DNA of 64,000 nucleotides from Asaia sp003994335 (GTDB taxonomy: Bacteria > Pseudomonadota > Alphaproteobacteria > Acetobacterales > Acetobacteraceae): contig NZ_JBBCOR010000009.1 of NCBI RefSeq assembly GCF_037151175.1, positions 1 through 64,000 of the forward strand, given 5' to 3'. Position 1 is the stretch's first letter, and every line of letters starts with the position of its first letter. Below the pieces are notes generated by a model. It saw only the letters and a list, made by a program, of their open reading frames with translations. It did no database searches and was not told the DNA's origin. Positions 54,901-61,131 of this stretch are shown piece by piece. The position numbers and the translations under genes are program-made.

Positions 54901-54957
54901 CGCTGAGAGAAAGACAGCAAGGATCTTGCGAAGATATCTCATGGGGTGGTCGTTCAT
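42910..54957 (-). CDS. cdiA: CdiA filamentous haemagglutinin-type contact toxin, 4015 residues, HNH nuclease tip
   Basis: This is a giant two-partner-secretion exoprotein. The signal region covers residues 1-31 and the TPS domain about 32-330 (VVVANPNGITCNGCGFIN at 144-160). A long beta-helix includes about 254-residue super-repeats, each with RNSGTLYGASG, near residues 540, 795 and 1045. A non-repetitive receptor-region-like segment lies near 2280-2780 (ETNPAYTSLTAFHGSQYLVD; YTFLGDSYFDQQYVQQQI), followed by a second repeat field and a pre-toxin helix (ANLEAALARAQEVNRLL). The junction MQELIDQAPIGTSSVE (about 3880) replaces the usual VENN. The tip (about 3940-4015) has CVDCG, PDHIDPL and CPTCSRIQGG, a zinc-HNH-type nuclease. 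The start overlaps the cdiB stop by one base. Confidence 0.92.
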   Translation of the reverse strand: MNDHPMRYLRKILAVFLSADLALLPAIASAQQAAPSIVIDNHSMPGAPAPNLDRTSNGVQQLNIATPNGAGLSHNMFTEYGVEQKGLILNNATKATQTQLGGYVYGNANLNGTGAKVILNEVTGPHASQMLGATEVAGQSANVVVANPNGITCNGCGFINTSRVTLTTGHSEIDTTGKLSALRVQDGYVAFEGQGGNFTAVPVLDILSRRVTFNAPVNAQNARLVVGRNRVDYETGQVQALNRDGSAAPAFAIDSSALGGLYAGQISMLVNEAGAGVRVNGTMAANAGDMTLTADGQLVLNGTLSATGRIEIVGQDTQQGGAIQSGASTQLTSSGTITQSGQIQAGQEIALSAGSVHNTGSLKSAGNGGIHIAARNDARNSGTIAASNGGLAASGQSLVNEAGGVFAAEGPVTLQSAGNMANNGQIASQNGLITLRAGGRLTQSGGEVAAQGGALSIEANTIGNDATGRITARDAMRITATQLDNAGTIIAGQDLSFDNGPALVNSGTIQASSLSGAALQSLTNTGTIQAESGALSLLVQSTLRNSGTLYAASGASIGTSGALDNSDGQIGAGTGALSINAGSIANNRGKIIASSGALLLTAAGNIDNSAGTVSSTGAALSLAGQALTNTGGGVIYAFGPLKAELTQYSATQGASLASDATLELMASGAVQNDGQILSVQGMTLGAQGGMVNDTHGQIVATTGGLSVTAQGTGLTNNGQLGTLTNGAVTLAGQSYAGSGLIQSVDSLSLNLDRSASVDGSLLAGKGDLSLTAGTLSSTGQIGAQTGSLIVSVQDRLRNSGTLYGATGTTIRAGGALDNGDGQIGAESGAVSVVAGSVANNRGRVVASSGALGLTASGDIDNTDGTISAKNGILSLTGQALTNSRAGVIYASGPLNAELAQYQSAQDASLASDSGLSLKASGSIQNQGLMQSTDAMTLEAGTGLDNGSHGRIIASNGDLDLVAHGAGLNNDGQIGTLNAGVVHVRSSALTGAGLIQSADGLDIDAVGSVAMTGSLLAGRGDLTLSFDDFSSSGEIGAQDGVLTLSSRNTLRNSGTLYGASGTILRVGGMLDNSGGQIGNGTGSLTITSAALLNVQGKIIAPNGGVSLISGDVDNRAGTIQGQERVAATISALDNRDGGTVLSLGSDLDIANGSSALVNVLNQGGTIGATGSLTLAAQRYESDSGSSLLGNDGVALTVSGALDNLGLISSGTALTLTVARLNNASGGLIAAKDGDLTLRTTAQTADALSNSGIIQSSAAGKTLRIVTAGLFNAGSVLGNGDVSVSASDTLVNSGKLSALGGSLGLAASSLQNSGTMAASSLLSLQFATSADNSGTLYGTQGVTLTADGLENHDAGQIGADTGTVSITTGTLTNTGGTILSTRRDLSIQTDSLLNEGGILQGQTGQTIETARLINRAGGQILTRDGVLDIAGRQGVPSTAIVNDASTLQASSSLSLKANSLTNGDGTILTTAGAMDIALSRDGALDNTGGIIQSAGNLSLGAGAYTGSIASMLTSSGDMGLHLSGDVVNAGHIDAGGNLTLTAQSITNLTGQSADSPAVISAKGQTLALTAQTVTNAGAIQASGDLGTLQLEASSLKNSGTIAAQRDIGTSITGSLGNTGTFVSRQGALTLNAQDVANSGFIGSAAKTQLIVGDSATNTGVVYADAGVVARMAGQFDNTGGQIGTANGDIALDAAQFSNESGRIIAQGGALTLTGAVIDNRSGVLQADGSVALVAAQLDNTLGLALSKSAGVSVGTDSALGLVTNTQGIIQGNGPISIGFADLANDNGQILAQAGALTLHGMGTGSVTNTNGAIQATGALTLTTGSYQGGEGSQVTSGQAMGLTVSNGFSSAGKIASVGDMMLRAGSLSINQSGIIASTQGNLALTSEGALTNQGLIQTESSGGLLSIHAGSLENAAQAGIVANGNAALTLQGGLDNAGEVTAHGKQMTLNALHLSNSNLMLSGGSLSLALPGDLTNSGLIYGLADVKVTTANADNHAGQMGSGQGLLSLTASALRNDQGGRIIGTDGSVRISAGTVANDNGLVQAGHDITLQTGRLSNNAGQVLAVGGSLSVARDAAGHALDDLLNNGGRLQAGLDLSVAAQQVESAQGTILTQGGDLALTAGQGARMRQFDLTGGTLQAGRDLTLYTSAIAGASTVQATRNLDFSTAQDVGGFLFSAGGDARLALDSGWHIGAGAGVIAGGGLTATAPEIENNGALIAGGMLSLSTPGSVTNTGLISGTQGVQIALDGSLINRQGAILSDAGDLTIGGRSGQLAGDVTNSSGQILTGSAQGDVVISARSLTNDIIGGVTYQQGQVVYSQTYDQALANPPTPSNIGNTGQYYWGQKILAVQTPAGLLTADGKPGSGYVLVALYGGKDASKVVVTGVGSLATASNAPSVISAGHDLVVTTSGTITNDASHLAAGNDMTLKGGSLNNVGYDTSVTYTLTCYNGNSCRWYMPPEDAANPWFPGGWQIGSGGGWPWPSQIWGSSRSNGLSGTIVAANSLIGDFAGEINNSTIIQHATSEQLAAASHYQGNMPGDVTAPGMNGQAVGGGALTLPGADRPTGNIDLGMSGGVGAQSGVSGSGLTGGFVSGAGQQAAAQAGHEGLGAFDAGAFAQGGNGMPNGGTLTPGGLQPGQEGGGLSGHRPASGGSGPSLAGGGVLPQEGVQTAADAAQNLRLPGFLNSADPSVMQVITSIPAGSALYVPNPSPQAHYLVETNPAYTSLTAFHGSQYLVDRLGKSPSDYTFLGDSYFDQQYVQQQIVSATGQTFLGGTFVNASSQMQQLVTNAGDQAQRLGLTFGQALSDEQKASLTQNIVWYVPVQVNGATVLAPKLYLAPGNVALSGGTIAAKDVSLAGSSVTNSGTISGSNSLSILARNGDITNTGTLAGGSVSLVAQNGSIINSATLNDYLVNGGNQGQLGSVGTITASGAASLSASNDITFNGGRLSSGGDLSMLAGNSLTLGAATVRQATAVKGANVSSAFSQMQNYTSSISAGGNAVLAALGGDLKSAGATIDSTGNMVLSAAKSLDLGSVTDSTSHDISGSKSGFLTHSRFTDTGSLSFERGSNVTSGGTLTGLSGGDMSLKGLIGAQGDVTLSAGGTLTLEATKTQSEASASHHVAGISLSSQGAQGTLGYGMRDDRSSSSSTVWTPSVLASLGGSVALNAGKALTMDGSALSAANDLTLSGSSVSLLAKENSQTQSTAHKEKSIGARIGLSPTSIVGQVVNTGLAASQTSGSGSGTLAALNAMQGAAIIATSIIKGGDAVAGNIVGVRQSIGSSSLHQSSTQTQTQAVGTTLNAGNTLSVVARGDNAADAQNGSLSATASSLSGKDVVLAASKDITLQAGWDTTHSESNMKSKSTSVGLDIGVGVGGYSASLSASFGKQTQHVVSDSATAVNTTVNGAQSVTIASPGSVTLNGATVTAPRLDLAAGSLNITSPQNTSDYRSTASQSGGQLSLGYKTGIGGSGLNQTVTDHFATTGSTLSGLYAGENGIGVDVAGQTSLTAGVIDSQAEAAKNHLNTGSLVANSVTNVSQWKATQTGMSMSLGTDMLGSTMGILGAVGTNLASGASGMMGGGRTHDETSESQSAISGNITVNAGSITGHYITDVSKANAALENAFDAKKLSNQLQAQRLGSQLAGEIGGLVADELDNAGVGGFGGKDLSNAWARIALETAGSAAVAGISGGNIAASAASTALSDAATIASRSWVLEISKGLSNYPRVQRAYANAISNAIASGTGAATGALVGGYGDSSVNALSGAALGSAMQQFNQAEEEDIEAERALGRVKPPSSPREAVRRMFDFFLGPSEEEQREEWEAEVNPGRYRSAYRKLAEVDPHNLALQTLTPADATWVPTDAEIANLEAALARAQEVNRLLTTPEGMQELIDQAPIGTSSVEDLRDVAHEVAKKKSGVPIGDFDPLPSIISAYKRPLQATPRRIQHESVQGKPCVDCGVVTPKQIPDHIDPLVVEYYRDGKNDIEKQTQIDAVQPHCPTCSRIQGGQLSAFSRQMKAKLGLK
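45594..46542. repeat. Near-identical cdiA block, copy A (main gene)
   Basis: This is the counterpart of 41558-42506. The lower-coordinate part of main cdiA (about 44110-45720) is in turn nearly identical to copy C at about 36060-37683, offset near 8048. Confidence 0.85.
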
Positions 54958-56717
54958 CAGAAGCGCACTCCGGCCTGAAATGCGGCAATCCAGCCCTCGT
55001 CAGGGAGCGGGCCATGGGCAATCGCATGTGTCGCAGAGGCCCCCCAGAACACGGGCCCGGATACTTTGCGCAGTCCAAAGCCCGCCCCGGCAATCGATCC
55101 CCCCCGTAGCGCTGGCGGCAAGTTGTCTGCGCTATATCCGAGCTTGACGAACCCGCCATCGATGATCCCGTAGAATTCGGTGCCGTCGACGAACAGGCGA
55201 CAAAGAGTCCGATACATCCCACAGCGCTCGTGAAGATCGAGGGGGGCGAGGCGGTACGAGATATCGTCACGCACATAAAAGCCTTTATTGCCCACGAGCA
55301 TCTGGCTCAGGAAACCGCGCACGGTGTAGGGGCCGCCAAGCTGCAGCTGTTCGGTCGCAAACTGGTTGCGCGAACTGAATTCACCGTGGAACGACACATG
55401 CCACGACAATCCGAACGGCAGAGGCTCGTAACCGTCGATATCGAGGGCGGGCTTGACGTATCTCGTATGGGGCTCGCTCTCGATCGGATGCGCAAAACTC
55501 GTTCGGGTCCCTGCGCCATCTGTCCCGAAGCGCACACCGAGCGTTAGGTACCAAAGCCCACCCAGGGCTTTGAGTGATTCACTGGCTTGCGTGACAACGG
55601 ACGCCTGGCGCGCACTCTGCGTTTTCAGCCGGACATGATCGAGCGTTGAGTTGAATGATTTCAGTTCATAAAGTGCCTGTAGGGTGGTCACCCCGATACT
55701 GTTGCGCGCGACAACGCGTGAGACGCCAAAGCGGAAATCCCGGCGGCGCCCGCCCAGCCGGTAGTCCTCGCCCAGAGTCTGTAGATGATAGACATCATCA
55801 GACATCCAGAACCCGCTGAAGACAGACCATTTTCCGTAGGGAACCGAGCCATCGGCCGAAAAATACTGGGTGCCACGGTGTCCGGCAGATCCCACCAGGG
55901 AGTGGTCATACTCAACCGACCACATATCCAGCAGACCGAGCGCGTCCTGAGCCGTCAGCAGCGCATGGCCCGTTTCATGCCCCGTCTGGTACTGTCCGTT
56001 ATTATCTGCCCATATCTGCCCGTGCACGACGCCAGGGTTCATCTGTTGCACCACAACTGACGAACTACCGGGCTTGTCACCAGGCACGATCTGCATTTTT
56101 GCCGACCAATTGGGCATACGATTCATCTGGTCCAGCCCCTGCTCGAGGTCGCGCAGGTTCAGCAGATGATCTCGCAGACCAGGGAATCCCATGAGTTCGT
56201 GATGTCGCGCAGAGATACCGGCGAAACGGATTGACGAGAGCGTGCCCTCGATCACGACAATGCGCAGGTGTCCAGACTGCAGGGATTGCTCTGGCAAATA
56301 CGCTCGTGACGTTACATTGCCCTGCTGCACATAGGCCCGGTTGATATCGTCCAGCGCATGATTGAAGTCGCTGACACCGAGACAGCGCCCGGTGTAACGC
56401 TGCTCGACACCGCGTTTTGCCGCATCGCCGAGATGGGGAGCATCCTCGATGGACACCGCCCATACACGGACACAGCTATTCCCTCCCTTCATGGGAGCGG
56501 GATTGTTGAAGTGCGTATCGCTATCGGGTGGAGGCAACATGTCGAGCTGAAGCTGGCGCTGCCTGAAACGCTGGAACTGGTCCTGTGATGAACCGGGGCC
56601 GGCTGGCATCACAGCCGGTGGGTTGGTCCGCATGGGCACCTGAGCTTGTGCTGTGACACAGCAGAAGAGAGACAGACCACCCGTCAGGGCAAAGCGGGTA
56701 ACGCGCGACGCAAACAT
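54957..56717 (-). CDS. cdiB: CdiB/ShlB-FhaC-family outer-membrane exporter of CdiA
   Basis: This 586-residue two-partner-secretion transporter has a signal peptide (MFASRVTRFALTGGLSLFCC to AQA). POTRA domains follow at about residues 75-240 (GRCLGVSDFNHALDDINRAY; LRIVVIEGTLSSIRFAGIS). A 16-strand barrel carries the FhaC loop-6 motif GGPYTVRGFLSQMLVGNKGF. The barrel ends with the outer-membrane terminal Phe (AFQAGVRF). It recognises the TPS domain of CdiA and exports it. The gene overlaps cdiA by one base (TGATG) and follows the IalB-like gene after 37 bp. Confidence 0.93.
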   Translation of the reverse strand: MFASRVTRFALTGGLSLFCCVTAQAQVPMRTNPPAVMPAGPGSSQDQFQRFRQRQLQLDMLPPPDSDTHFNNPAPMKGGNSCVRVWAVSIEDAPHLGDAAKRGVEQRYTGRCLGVSDFNHALDDINRAYVQQGNVTSRAYLPEQSLQSGHLRIVVIEGTLSSIRFAGISARHHELMGFPGLRDHLLNLRDLEQGLDQMNRMPNWSAKMQIVPGDKPGSSSVVVQQMNPGVVHGQIWADNNGQYQTGHETGHALLTAQDALGLLDMWSVEYDHSLVGSAGHRGTQYFSADGSVPYGKWSVFSGFWMSDDVYHLQTLGEDYRLGGRRRDFRFGVSRVVARNSIGVTTLQALYELKSFNSTLDHVRLKTQSARQASVVTQASESLKALGGLWYLTLGVRFGTDGAGTRTSFAHPIESEPHTRYVKPALDIDGYEPLPFGLSWHVSFHGEFSSRNQFATEQLQLGGPYTVRGFLSQMLVGNKGFYVRDDISYRLAPLDLHERCGMYRTLCRLFVDGTEFYGIIDGGFVKLGYSADNLPPALRGGSIAGAGFGLRKVSGPVFWGASATHAIAHGPLPDEGWIAAFQAGVRF

Positions 56718-56754
56718 GAAAACAGGCCTGATTTAGATACGCTGGAAAATGACG

Positions 56755-57369
56755 TCAGTGCGATGAAGGCAGAGCCATCAGTTGCTCGGTGGCGGCCATC
56801 GCATTGTCGAGGCCATCAAGCGCAAAATTGATCGTCAGCACGCCGTCGAGGAGTTTGTTGATCTGCATGTGTCCCTGCTTGCCATGTCGCAGGGCGCGGG
56901 CCTGCAGATCGGTCAGCTCGAGCACGGAAAGGCAGCCCGTCGGGATGCAGCTCTGCCAGGCAAGCGTCAGGGGAGCGCTGGTGTCTGTCACCAGACGAGA
57001 GGGGGTGACCAGCGACAAACCCAAAGGCGTCATGAGTGTCAGACGCCATGGCCGGCTGGAAATCGGCATCTTGATGGCATCCGGCGTTGCTTTCGCCAGA
57101 ATGATCCCACCGATTGGCACGTCTTTCTTATCGGGCTCCTGCTTGAACAGGCGCTGTTCGACCGTGCAAATATTCGGCGCCGCATTCATAGAACCGGCGG
57201 GATAGATACAACGATACGTCCAGTTACCCACCGATCCAGAGACAGTCGCAGGAGACGCAGCCGGCATGGTTGCCGCCGGCGCCTTTTCCGTGGCGGCGAA
57301 ACTCGGAACCGTGATAATTGTGCTGGAGATAGCGGAAAGGAGAAAAAGACGCAAAATACTGCGTTTCAT
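56755..57369 (-). CDS. Invasion-associated locus B (IalB)-like secreted protein
   Basis: This 204-residue protein has a signal peptide (about residues 1-25, ending PSFAA) and a low-complexity Ala/Pro linker. The IalB-family domain follows: VGNWTYRCIY, ICTVEQRLF, MTPLGLSLVTPSRL, LAWQSCIPTGCLSVLELTD, with the four cysteines expected to form disulfides. It is predicted periplasmic. It is the first gene of the cdiBA transcription unit, 37 bp upstream of cdiB. This position is unusual and suggests a role in CDI export, assembly or envelope protection, but this is inference. Confidence 0.85.
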   Translation of the reverse strand: MKRSILRLFLLSAISSTIITVPSFAATEKAPAATMPAASPATVSGSVGNWTYRCIYPAGSMNAAPNICTVEQRLFKQEPDKKDVPIGGIILAKATPDAIKMPISSRPWRLTLMTPLGLSLVTPSRLVTDTSAPLTLAWQSCIPTGCLSVLELTDLQARALRHGKQGHMQINKLLDGVLTINFALDGLDNAMAATEQLMALPSSH

Positions 57370-57419
57370 AGTAGATACACCTGCAACATTCCTGTTGCGA
57401 GGCGCCTTACGCCTTTTCC

Positions 57420-57425
57420 ATTATA
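57420..57425 (-). promoter_or_regulatory. Possible -10 box of the ialB-cdiBA operon
   Basis: A TATAAT hexamer on the minus strand lies 51 bp upstream of the IalB-like start within an AT-rich stretch (57420-57480). No strong -35 match is seen at 17 bp, so the call is tentative. Confidence 0.3.
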
Positions 57426-58023
57426 AATTCAGTATTAAAATGGACGTCTCTATCAAAACTGATTGATCATTAACGGTATTATCGGAATTTGATACTTTGT
57501 GACGATATCATTAATGTCAGAATTAACCAGATAGAAAGCCCCTCTTATTGATCCGCCAGATCCTCCGAAGGATGAGCCGATTGCGATCCGAATCTTTGCC
57601 CGCTTCCTGAGAGACGAGACAAACCGAGATCCTGGCGGCTCCCGCAAAGGGTCATCCATAAACTCTGATTCTGAGCCACTCAGGAGAGGGCAAACAGGCG
57701 CGGCACCGCTGTCAGCCTCGGGAGGCCGTCACGGTATCTCGTGGTCTTTCGGAGCATCGTTTAAAGTGGGTGGCCACTGAAGTGTTCCCGTCCTGGGCTT
57801 CGTCAACCAGGAGGAGACGCCCCCTTACCAACGGGTCTGGAAGGGATGAACAATGAGGTAAACATCGCTATGCGGGGCGATCACACTCCAGCAACGCGAG
57901 GATTCCATTCGCTCAAGCCCTCCTGCTCGTCCGGACATCCCGCACGAGATGCCGAGCGTTGCTCGCGACCAGAAGCGCGATATGGGGAGCGTCAACCTCA
58001 CACGCCTCTGGATCTAAACGCGA
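57426..58023. other. Intergenic region upstream of the CDI operon
   Basis: About 600 bases lie between the CDI operon promoter area and the 3' end of the epimerase gene. The first 60 bases are AT-rich. Short frames (for example 57453-57659 minus, 57846-58211 plus) lack family signatures. I see no gene or mobile element that I can support. Confidence 0.4.
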
Positions 58024-58935
58024 TCAGCCGCAACTTGACCACGGGCAAGATCGGGCCTTCAGGGCGAGAGAGTTGCGCGCCTTGGAATTCGCGGCCCCGG
58101 ACAAACAATTATGATAATAAAGTGCCTCGGCTCCAAAGCGCATCTGAGCCGTTGTGGTATCAAGTCGTTCGGGAACAGGAGCGTCGAGCCAGCGCGCGAA
58201 ATCCCGAATGAATGCTGCCGCTTCGACAGGTTGGTCGTCCACGATATTGTAAATGCCCGTCGGGGCTGACAGCGCGGCCAATGTGGCGTCTGCCGCGTCC
58301 TCCACGTGGATAAAGGAGAAAACCGCAGTCCCATCGCCACAGATCGGGTTGTTGCCCGATCGGACACAGTCACTGAGCGGACCATCCCTCCAATACCAGG
58401 TTCCCGGGCCGTAAAAGAAGCCGTAGCGTAACGCTGAGCCAGCCACGACAGCAGAGGACAACACCCTGGCTTCTAGCTCGGCGTACATCCTGGCGCTTTG
58501 TCCGATATGTCCGGGCGCCTCGATCCGCAAGCGTGAGTGCTCGGTCGCGAGGCCTCCCTCCCCATCCAGATAGAAACCGGAAGATTGCTGAAGATAGCGC
58601 TGGACGCCGAATGCCTCTGCCGCTGCTAGGAGATTAGCCCCTCCTTCCAGGCGAAGCTGTCGATCGAACGGCAACCGTGCGGGCAAGTCCGCAGGGTCAG
58701 CGGGTAGCGAGGTAAGCTGATCGATTACGACGTCCGGCCTCACGCGATCGATCGCCGAAAACAGACTGTCTCGATCAAGGGCGTCGCCCGTAACCGGGAT
58801 AGCCCCGGTTTCCGTAATAAGATCGATGCTTTTGGCCTTACTGGCTAAACCATAGGTCTCATAACCCGCCCGAATCAGGCGTTTCAGCAGAGGGCGCCCC
58901 AGGGCGCCGCTCGCGCCCGCAACAAATATACGCAT
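58024..58935 (-). CDS. NAD-dependent epimerase/dehydratase-family protein (extended SDR)
   Basis: This 303-residue protein has an N-terminal Rossmann motif (MRIFVAGASGALGRPLLKRL), RYLQQSSGFYLDGEGG, and an ALRYGFFYGPGTWYWRDGPL segment. The C-terminal half is typical (FSFIHVEDAADATLAALSAP; TGIYNIVDDQPVEAAAFIRD). It belongs to the NAD(P)-binding extended/atypical SDRs often annotated as nucleoside-diphosphate-sugar epimerases. It is followed by a cupin gene and an Rrf2 regulator gene on the same strand, all closely spaced. The substrate is unknown. Confidence 0.85.
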   Translation of the reverse strand: MRIFVAGASGALGRPLLKRLIRAGYETYGLASKAKSIDLITETGAIPVTGDALDRDSLFSAIDRVRPDVVIDQLTSLPADPADLPARLPFDRQLRLEGGANLLAAAEAFGVQRYLQQSSGFYLDGEGGLATEHSRLRIEAPGHIGQSARMYAELEARVLSSAVVAGSALRYGFFYGPGTWYWRDGPLSDCVRSGNNPICGDGTAVFSFIHVEDAADATLAALSAPTGIYNIVDDQPVEAAAFIRDFARWLDAPVPERLDTTTAQMRFGAEALYYHNCLSGAANSKARNSLALKARSCPWSSCG

Positions 58936-58947
58936 CGACTCATCCTC

Positions 58948-59340
58948 TCACGGCTTGGCAGGCATGACGAAAGGAGAGGCTTGGTCTTTTACGAAAAAGG
59001 CCAGAAACTTTGCCGGTTCGGACTTGCTGGCATTGCGCCCGACAAGGTGCACATCTTGTGGACCTTCGAAGAAGGTTTGCCCTTTATTCAGGGTCACCGC
59101 CTTCTGGCCCTTGACCTGCATGACCACGGAGCCCTCGAGCACATAGACGAACACCGAAGCGTTGTGTCGATGAATTGGGTCGCTTCCGCCCGGCGGATAG
59201 TCCACCACGAGCATAGCGCCCTCCTTGCCCGGGACCCCTTGAAGTTCATGTGTCAGCAGCGGCGTCACCGCCGTTTCGGCTCGTGCGTAATTCGTGCTGA
59301 CGAGTAACAGCGCCGTGGCGGCGCCCAATAGCTTCATCAT
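58948..59340 (-). CDS. Secreted cupin-domain protein
   Basis: This is a cupin of about 130 residues with a signal peptide. The start is taken at the MM pair (59340/59337; MKLLGAATALLLVSTNYARA) because upstream residues in the open frame look non-native. Motifs are YPPGGSDPIHRHNASVFVYV (metal-binding His-x-His and Glu region), LEGSVVMQVKGQKAVTLNKG and DVHLVGRNASKSEPAKFLAF. Small exported cupins of this type often accompany epimerase/oxidoreductase genes under Rrf2 or GntR control. It lies 12 bp upstream of the epimerase and is likely co-transcribed with it. Confidence 0.82.
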   Translation of the reverse strand: MMKLLGAATALLLVSTNYARAETAVTPLLTHELQGVPGKEGAMLVVDYPPGGSDPIHRHNASVFVYVLEGSVVMQVKGQKAVTLNKGQTFFEGPQDVHLVGRNASKSEPAKFLAFFVKDQASPFVMPAKP

Positions 59341-59360
59341 TTGTATCGTCCTCGCTCTGG

Positions 59361-59900
59361 TTATCGTTTGGCGCTCTTTTTCTTGCGGACCGCTCCGTCC
59401 TTGCGCGTTTTCACGCGTGTCCCGAACCATGATTCGGCGTCAGCCCGGAATTTCGGCGGAGCTTTTTCCCGAACCAGACCGGCCAGATCAGCCAAAGTCG
59501 TTTCTGCAAGCTCCTGCCTCATGGCGTGCTCGGCACGAAGCATGGCCGCATGAATTCCACAGACTCCATGAGTAGCCCATGTCGGTGCGGCATCGGAAAA
59601 CAGGGCACAGCGCGCCCGGATTTCCTGACAGTTGAAAAGGCTTTTCCTTCCCTCGATCGCATCCACGACCGAGAGAATACTGATCTCCTGCGCGGGCCTG
59701 GCCAGCATATATCCGCCCCTCAGCCCTTCAGAGGCGTGCAAGATGCCCGCCTTTTCAAGCTTGGGAAGCAGCTTTGCCACGAAGGCCCCCGGTATCTTCT
59801 GAAGATCAGCAAGATCAAGGCTGCTGACAGGTTCAGTGTGTTCAACGAGCCAGATCAGGCTGTGAAGAACGTATTCGGTGCTTGCGCCATAAAGTGCCAT
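59361..59900 (-). CDS. Rrf2-family transcriptional regulator
   Basis: This 179-residue regulator runs from MALYGASTEYVLHSLIWLVE (59900); an upstream extension to 59990 is unlike the family. The winged helix has LADLQKIPGAFVAKLLPKLE and KAGILHASEGLRGGYMLARP. The later region has three cysteines (FNCQEIRARC, THGVCGIHAAM) spaced like Fe-S-binding IscR/NsrR proteins, so redox sensing is possible. A basic tail follows (KTRKDGAVRKKKSAKR). It is first in the line of cupin and epimerase genes and probably regulates them. Confidence 0.87.
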   Translation of the reverse strand: MALYGASTEYVLHSLIWLVEHTEPVSSLDLADLQKIPGAFVAKLLPKLEKAGILHASEGLRGGYMLARPAQEISILSVVDAIEGRKSLFNCQEIRARCALFSDAAPTWATHGVCGIHAAMLRAEHAMRQELAETTLADLAGLVREKAPPKFRADAESWFGTRVKTRKDGAVRKKKSAKR

Positions 59901-60415
59901 AACGCGGACAATATGAGTCTGCGTTCTGATTCGCAAGTGCGGTGTGTGAGAACTCGCGAGAATGTCGGCAGGGCGCGTTTGGCGGAGCAAGCGTCACTTC
60001 AGAGATGCATTGCGCCACTAAGCATATGAGGCATGTGACAGGGGCATCGCACTGGGCATCGCACTGGGCAATCCTCGCATCAACGCGTTATTCATGTTCT
60101 GCGAACCGACCACGGTTCAACCTGCCCCGGAACAAGCTTTTCTGCCCGCCGCGTTGCAGCTCTCGGCAAATGGAATCTAAGCGGGAAGCAGGGAGCCGTC
60201 AGACGCATTTCATGCCCTAGGTATCGAAGGTGACGCAAAGCCTGCCCGCGCAAGTCGCGCTACCTGAACAGGCCAACCCTAGGAGGTCAGGCACGCTTTC
60301 GGTATCGAGGCCCGCCTTGCGCCGTCAACGCCGCAACCAGGGTGCCGGCTCAAGGAAGGCGGGCCCGCGAGTTCCTCCCTGTTGGGGGCAGCTCCGAGCA
60401 TGCGGCAGAAATCGC
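59901..60415. other. Intergenic region upstream of the Rrf2 gene
   Basis: About 515 bases have no supported gene. A GCATCGCACTGG unit is repeated in tandem at about 60046-60070. The rest is GC-rich with a few inverted repeats. The promoter of the Rrf2 gene should lie at the left edge. Confidence 0.4.
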
Positions 60416-61060
60416 TCAATCCTGCGACGAGAGGAGCGCGTCATCAAGGGCGCGAGCGCGTATGGCCGCAGGGCGCGATGTCAGACGATAAAGATATTCC
60501 CCATTTTCGGATGCTAGCGTCATGCAGCCGAATTTCACGCCCCACTGAATTGGGGAGCCGAGATAAACATCCGCCCTACTAAAAGAATTCCCTGTAATAT
60601 AGTCCCTCCCATCACCGAGAATGCCGCGAAGCGTATCGATGACAGATTGAAGCAAGCCATAGCCAGAGCGTCCCTGTGCTTGGGGGCTGTCTGGAACATG
60701 CAGGCCCAGCGACACATTTGTCGGTGCAGTTTCACAGGGGCCAGCGGCGAAAAGCATCCATCGATGGTACGCTGTGATCTCAACAGTCCCCGGGGCGGGA
60801 GAAAGCCGACGTTCGGGAAATGTTGACGCGAGATAGGCGCGGCAGGCAGCGACCTCGGTAAAAATCGCCTCACCATGCTCGGGCACAGGAACCTCGCCCA
60901 TGGGATTGGTGGCGAGATAGTCTGCTGATTTCATCTGCGGCCCGAACGCCAACACTCTAGTCTCTTAGGGTTGTCCCGTTTCTTCGAGCATCCAGCGCAC
61001 GATCCGCCCTCGAGAAAGGGGGGAGTGTAGAAAATGATCCGAGATATGGAAGCCCCCCTC
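60416..61060 (-). pseudogene. Glutathione S-transferase family gene with a premature stop
   Basis: The downstream frame (60416-60955) carries GST sequence: VLAFGPQMKSADYLATNPMG, AACRAYLASTFPERRLSPAP, TGNSFSRADVYLGSPIQWGV. The matching N-terminus (LSRGRIVRWMLEETGQP) lies just upstream in the same frame, broken by a TAA at about 60967 where a Tyr codon is expected. One base change explains it. Either the gene is dead or the base is an error; a truncated product without the glutathione-binding N-terminus would be inactive. The exact start is not clear. Confidence 0.7.
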
Positions 61061-61131
61061 CCTGATATCTCCAAGGCGCGCCTCGGGCAGAATGATATCC
61101 TGTCCTCCGCGGCAATGACCGGATGGAGCGC

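Noticed and set aside
57846..58211. 121-codon plus-strand frame
   Set aside because: It overlaps the 3' end of the epimerase gene on the other strand and has no family features.
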